Below, in pieces: positions 4,675-6,221 of a stretch of 6,221 bases of DNA. This DNA comes from an uncultured Oscillibacter sp. (lineage in GTDB: Bacteria; Bacillota; Clostridia; Oscillospirales; Oscillospiraceae), in assembly GCA_902476875.1 (NCBI GenBank), contig CABSFC010000131.1:1-6221 (forward strand). The letters run 5' to 3'. Numbering within the stretch: position 1 is the stretch's first letter; each line of letters begins with the position of its first letter. The translations under genes and the position numbers were made by a program. The notes below the pieces were generated by a model. That model did no database searches, had not been told where the DNA came from, and was given only the letters and a program-made list of their open reading frames with translations.

Positions 4675-5232
4675 CTACCGCTCCTTCCAGATAAAGATGG
4701 GCATGGGCGGATCGCCCCGGCGGTTGGTCCAGTCGCAGCGGAGCACGGAGAACGCCCGGTCGTCCAGCGTTTTCAGGTACTCCAGAACGGCGGCCCTCTC
4801 CTCATAGCCGTTTTCCTTCCCGTAGTAGAGGGCGATGGCCATGACCCCGCCCGGCCGCAGCAGCCGCAGTCCGGCCCCGATGGCCGCCACGGAGCTGTCC
4901 GCCCGGGTGAAAATATGGGGGTCGCCGCCGGGGAGCCTGCCCAGGTTGAACACCACGCAGTCCACGGTCCCGGCCTCCGCGTACCGCTCCATATGGGCGT
5001 GGCTGTCCAGAAGCACGTCGGCGCGAAGCCCCTCCGCCGCCAGCAGCGCCCGGGTCCGGGAAACCGCCTCCTCCTGGATGTCAAAGGCCAGCACCCGCCC
5101 GTCCGGCCCGACCAGGCGGCACAGCAGGGCGGTGTCCCGCCCCTTCCCGGCGGTGGCGTCGATGCAGAAATCGCCGGGTTTCACATAACGGGCCAGAAAT
5201 TCATGGACCATATACAGGGTGTTCAGCTGCAT
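4675..5232 (-). CDS. mnmM: tRNA mnm5s2U methyltransferase MnmM (YtqB family)
   Basis: This is a class I SAM-dependent methyltransferase of the YtqB family (formerly called rRNA methylase). The family was shown in Bacillus and Staphylococcus to methylate 5-aminomethyl-2-thiouridine at the wobble base of tRNA, giving mnm5s2U. With the start at 5232 it has 185 residues. Motif I is DATAGKGRD (25-33), the acidic end of strand 2 is FDIQ (50-53), then DSHAHM (76-81) and the family hallmark NLGRLPGGD (96-104). The start at 5232 has GGGAGG seven bases upstream and gives the short N-terminus usual in the family. An ATG at 5268 (with GGAG five bases upstream) would add 12 residues and cannot be excluded. 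A strong terminator separates it from ackA. Only a weak promoter-like sequence lies between. Its SAH by-product is the substrate of MtnN next door. Confidence 0.88.
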   Translation of the reverse strand: MQLNTLYMVHEFLARYVKPGDFCIDATAGKGRDTALLCRLVGPDGRVLAFDIQEEAVSRTRALLAAEGLRADVLLDSHAHMERYAEAGTVDCVVFNLGRLPGGDPHIFTRADSSVAAIGAGLRLLRPGGVMAIALYYGKENGYEERAAVLEYLKTLDDRAFSVLRCDWTNRRGDPPMPIFIWKER

Positions 5233-5290
5233 GGCGTATCCTCCCGGGGTTCGAATCGATTCTGGCATAACAGCTCCAGAAAGGTATCAC

Positions 5291-5322
5291 AAAAAAGTTC
5301 CCGCTGCGGGCACAGCGGGAAC
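5291..5322 (-). terminator. Intrinsic terminator of ackA
   Basis: Read on the minus strand, a perfect 10-bp GC-rich stem (GTTCCCGCTG with CAGCGGGAAC) closes a 6-base loop and is followed at once by six T. It begins 14 bases after the ackA stop, so ackA transcription should end here. Confidence 0.95.
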
Positions 5323-5336
5323 CCTTTGGAATTTGA

Positions 5337-6221
5337 TCAGCCGTTCACGATCGCGGCGGTATCCTGGGCGATCATCAGCTCCTCGTTGGTGGGGATCAGC
5401 AGGACCTTCACCTTGGAGTCGGGGGCGGAGATGACCAGCTCCTTGCCGCGGCCGTTGTTGGCCTCGGCGTCCAGCTTCACGCCCATGTACTCCAGGCCCT
5501 GGCAGACCATGGCGCGGACGACCTTGTCGTTCTCGCCGACGCCGGCGGTGAAGATGATGGCGTCCACGCCGCCCATGGCGGCGGCATAAGCGCCCACGTA
5601 CTTCTTCACCTCATAGGCGAACTTCTCCTGGGCCAGCTTGGCCTTCTCGTCGCCCTTGCCGGCGGCGTCCTCCAGGTCGCGGAAGTCGGAGGACACGCAG
5701 GACAGGCCCTCCACGCCGGACTTCTTGTTCAGGATGTTCAGCATCTCGTCGATGTTCATGCCGTACTTGTTCATCAGGTACTGCAGGATGCCGGCGTCCA
5801 GATCGCCGGAGCGGGTGCCCATGGGAAGACCCGCCAGGGGGGTGAAGCCCATGGAGGTGTCCACGCTCTTGCCGCCGTCCACGGCGGCGATGGAGGAGCC
5901 GTTGCCCAGGTGGCAGGAGATCAGCTTCAGATCCTCGGGCTTCTTGCCCAGCATCACGGCGGCGCGGCCGGAGACATACTTGTGGGAAGTGCCGTGGAAG
6001 CCGTAGCGGCGGACCTTGTCGTTTTCATAGTAGGCGTAGGGCAGGGCGTACATATAGGCCTTGGCGGGCATGGTCTGGTGGAAGGCGGTGTCGAACACGG
6101 CCACCATGGGGGTGCTGGGCATCAGAGCCTGGCAGGCCTTGATGCCGATGATGTTGGCGGGGTTGTGGAGGGGAGCCAGGGGGTTGCACTCCTCGATGGC
6201 GGCCATGACCTCGTCGGTGAT
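5337..6221 (-). CDS. ackA: Acetate kinase, N-terminus outside window
   Basis: Acetate kinase converts acetyl phosphate and ADP to acetate and ATP, the energy-yielding last step of acetate fermentation. It is cytosolic and of the ASKHA fold. The reading frame is open to the window edge, giving 294 residues of a family of about 400, so roughly 100 N-terminal residues are missing. In order one sees APLHNPANIIGI, VAVFDTAFHQTMP, YGFHGTSHKYV (catalytic-site His), the phosphate-binding SCHLGNGSSIAAVDGGKS, the signature GLPMGTRSGDLDAGI (active-site Arg), FTAGVGEND and the end IPTNEELMIAQDTA. The internal Met at 6206 is not the true start. Whether pta precedes it cannot be seen. The gene ends at a strong terminator and so forms its own transcript end. 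Confidence 0.98.
   Translation of the reverse strand: MTDEVMAAIEECNPLAPLHNPANIIGIKACQALMPSTPMVAVFDTAFHQTMPAKAYMYALPYAYYENDKVRRYGFHGTSHKYVSGRAAVMLGKKPEDLKLISCHLGNGSSIAAVDGGKSVDTSMGFTPLAGLPMGTRSGDLDAGILQYLMNKYGMNIDEMLNILNKKSGVEGLSCVSSDFRDLEDAAGKGDEKAKLAQEKFAYEVKKYVGAYAAAMGGVDAIIFTAGVGENDKVVRAMVCQGLEYMGVKLDAEANNGRGKELVISAPDSKVKVLLIPTNEELMIAQDTAAIVNG

Noticed and set aside
5248..5266. Small palindrome GAATCGATTC before mnmM
   Set aside because: Ten bases with overlapping TTCGAA; too short and without context to call an operator.
5240..5296. Promoter for mnmM (TTGTGA, 17 bases, TATGCC on the minus strand)
   Set aside because: Both boxes match poorly and the -35 overlaps the ackA terminator T-run; too weak to annotate, although mnmM must be transcribed from somewhere.
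4525..5589. 354-residue plus-strand ORF opposite mnmM and ackA
   Set aside because: Antisense to two genes and across the ackA terminator; low-complexity composition.

Overview
The window is a GC-rich chromosomal core region. Nearly everything is coded on the minus strand, so genes read from high to low coordinates. The gene set and motifs suggest an anaerobic, LuxS-bearing, high-GC member of the Bacillota/Clostridia, perhaps Oscillospiraceae-like. The clues are an rplU-prp-rpmA cluster, an L27 with a cleavable N-terminal extension, an MnmM (YtqB-type) tRNA methyltransferase, a clostridial-looking VanY-type carboxypeptidase and AckA. The family assignment is inference from protein style, not from a search.

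Right part (about 3417-6221): the C-terminal three quarters of acetate kinase (ackA) runs in from the right edge and ends at a strong intrinsic terminator. Next come mnmM, then a good extended -10 promoter and a leader with a strong hairpin, then mtnN and luxS. These last two are one base apart and translationally coupled. MtnN cleaves S-adenosylhomocysteine to S-ribosylhomocysteine. LuxS then turns that into homocysteine plus the AI-2 precursor. Together they recycle the by-product of SAM-dependent methylation.

Middle part (about 2126-3253): rplU (L21), prp and rpmA (L27) form a tight operon with a near-consensus promoter and a structured leader. Prp is the cysteine protease that trims L27, and the L27 here carries the matching cleavage sequence. 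The operon ends at a perfect 14-bp hairpin terminator.

Left part (1-2124): in most Bacillota obg follows rpmA closely. Here a plus-strand Cro/C1-type regulator gene and a divergent VanY-type D,D-carboxypeptidase gene lie between them. The regulator/vanY intergenic region holds a long imperfect inverted repeat that brackets the vanY promoter, which suggests a self-contained regulator-target pair. Obg, partial at the left edge, has its own promoter. The -35 part of that promoter shares a 13-bp sequence with the vanY promoter, and the two copies form a direct repeat around vanY.

No tRNA, rRNA, transposase, CRISPR array or origin was seen. The most unusual feature is the xre-vanY insertion with its shared repeats. 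The other genes are ordinary housekeeping functions.
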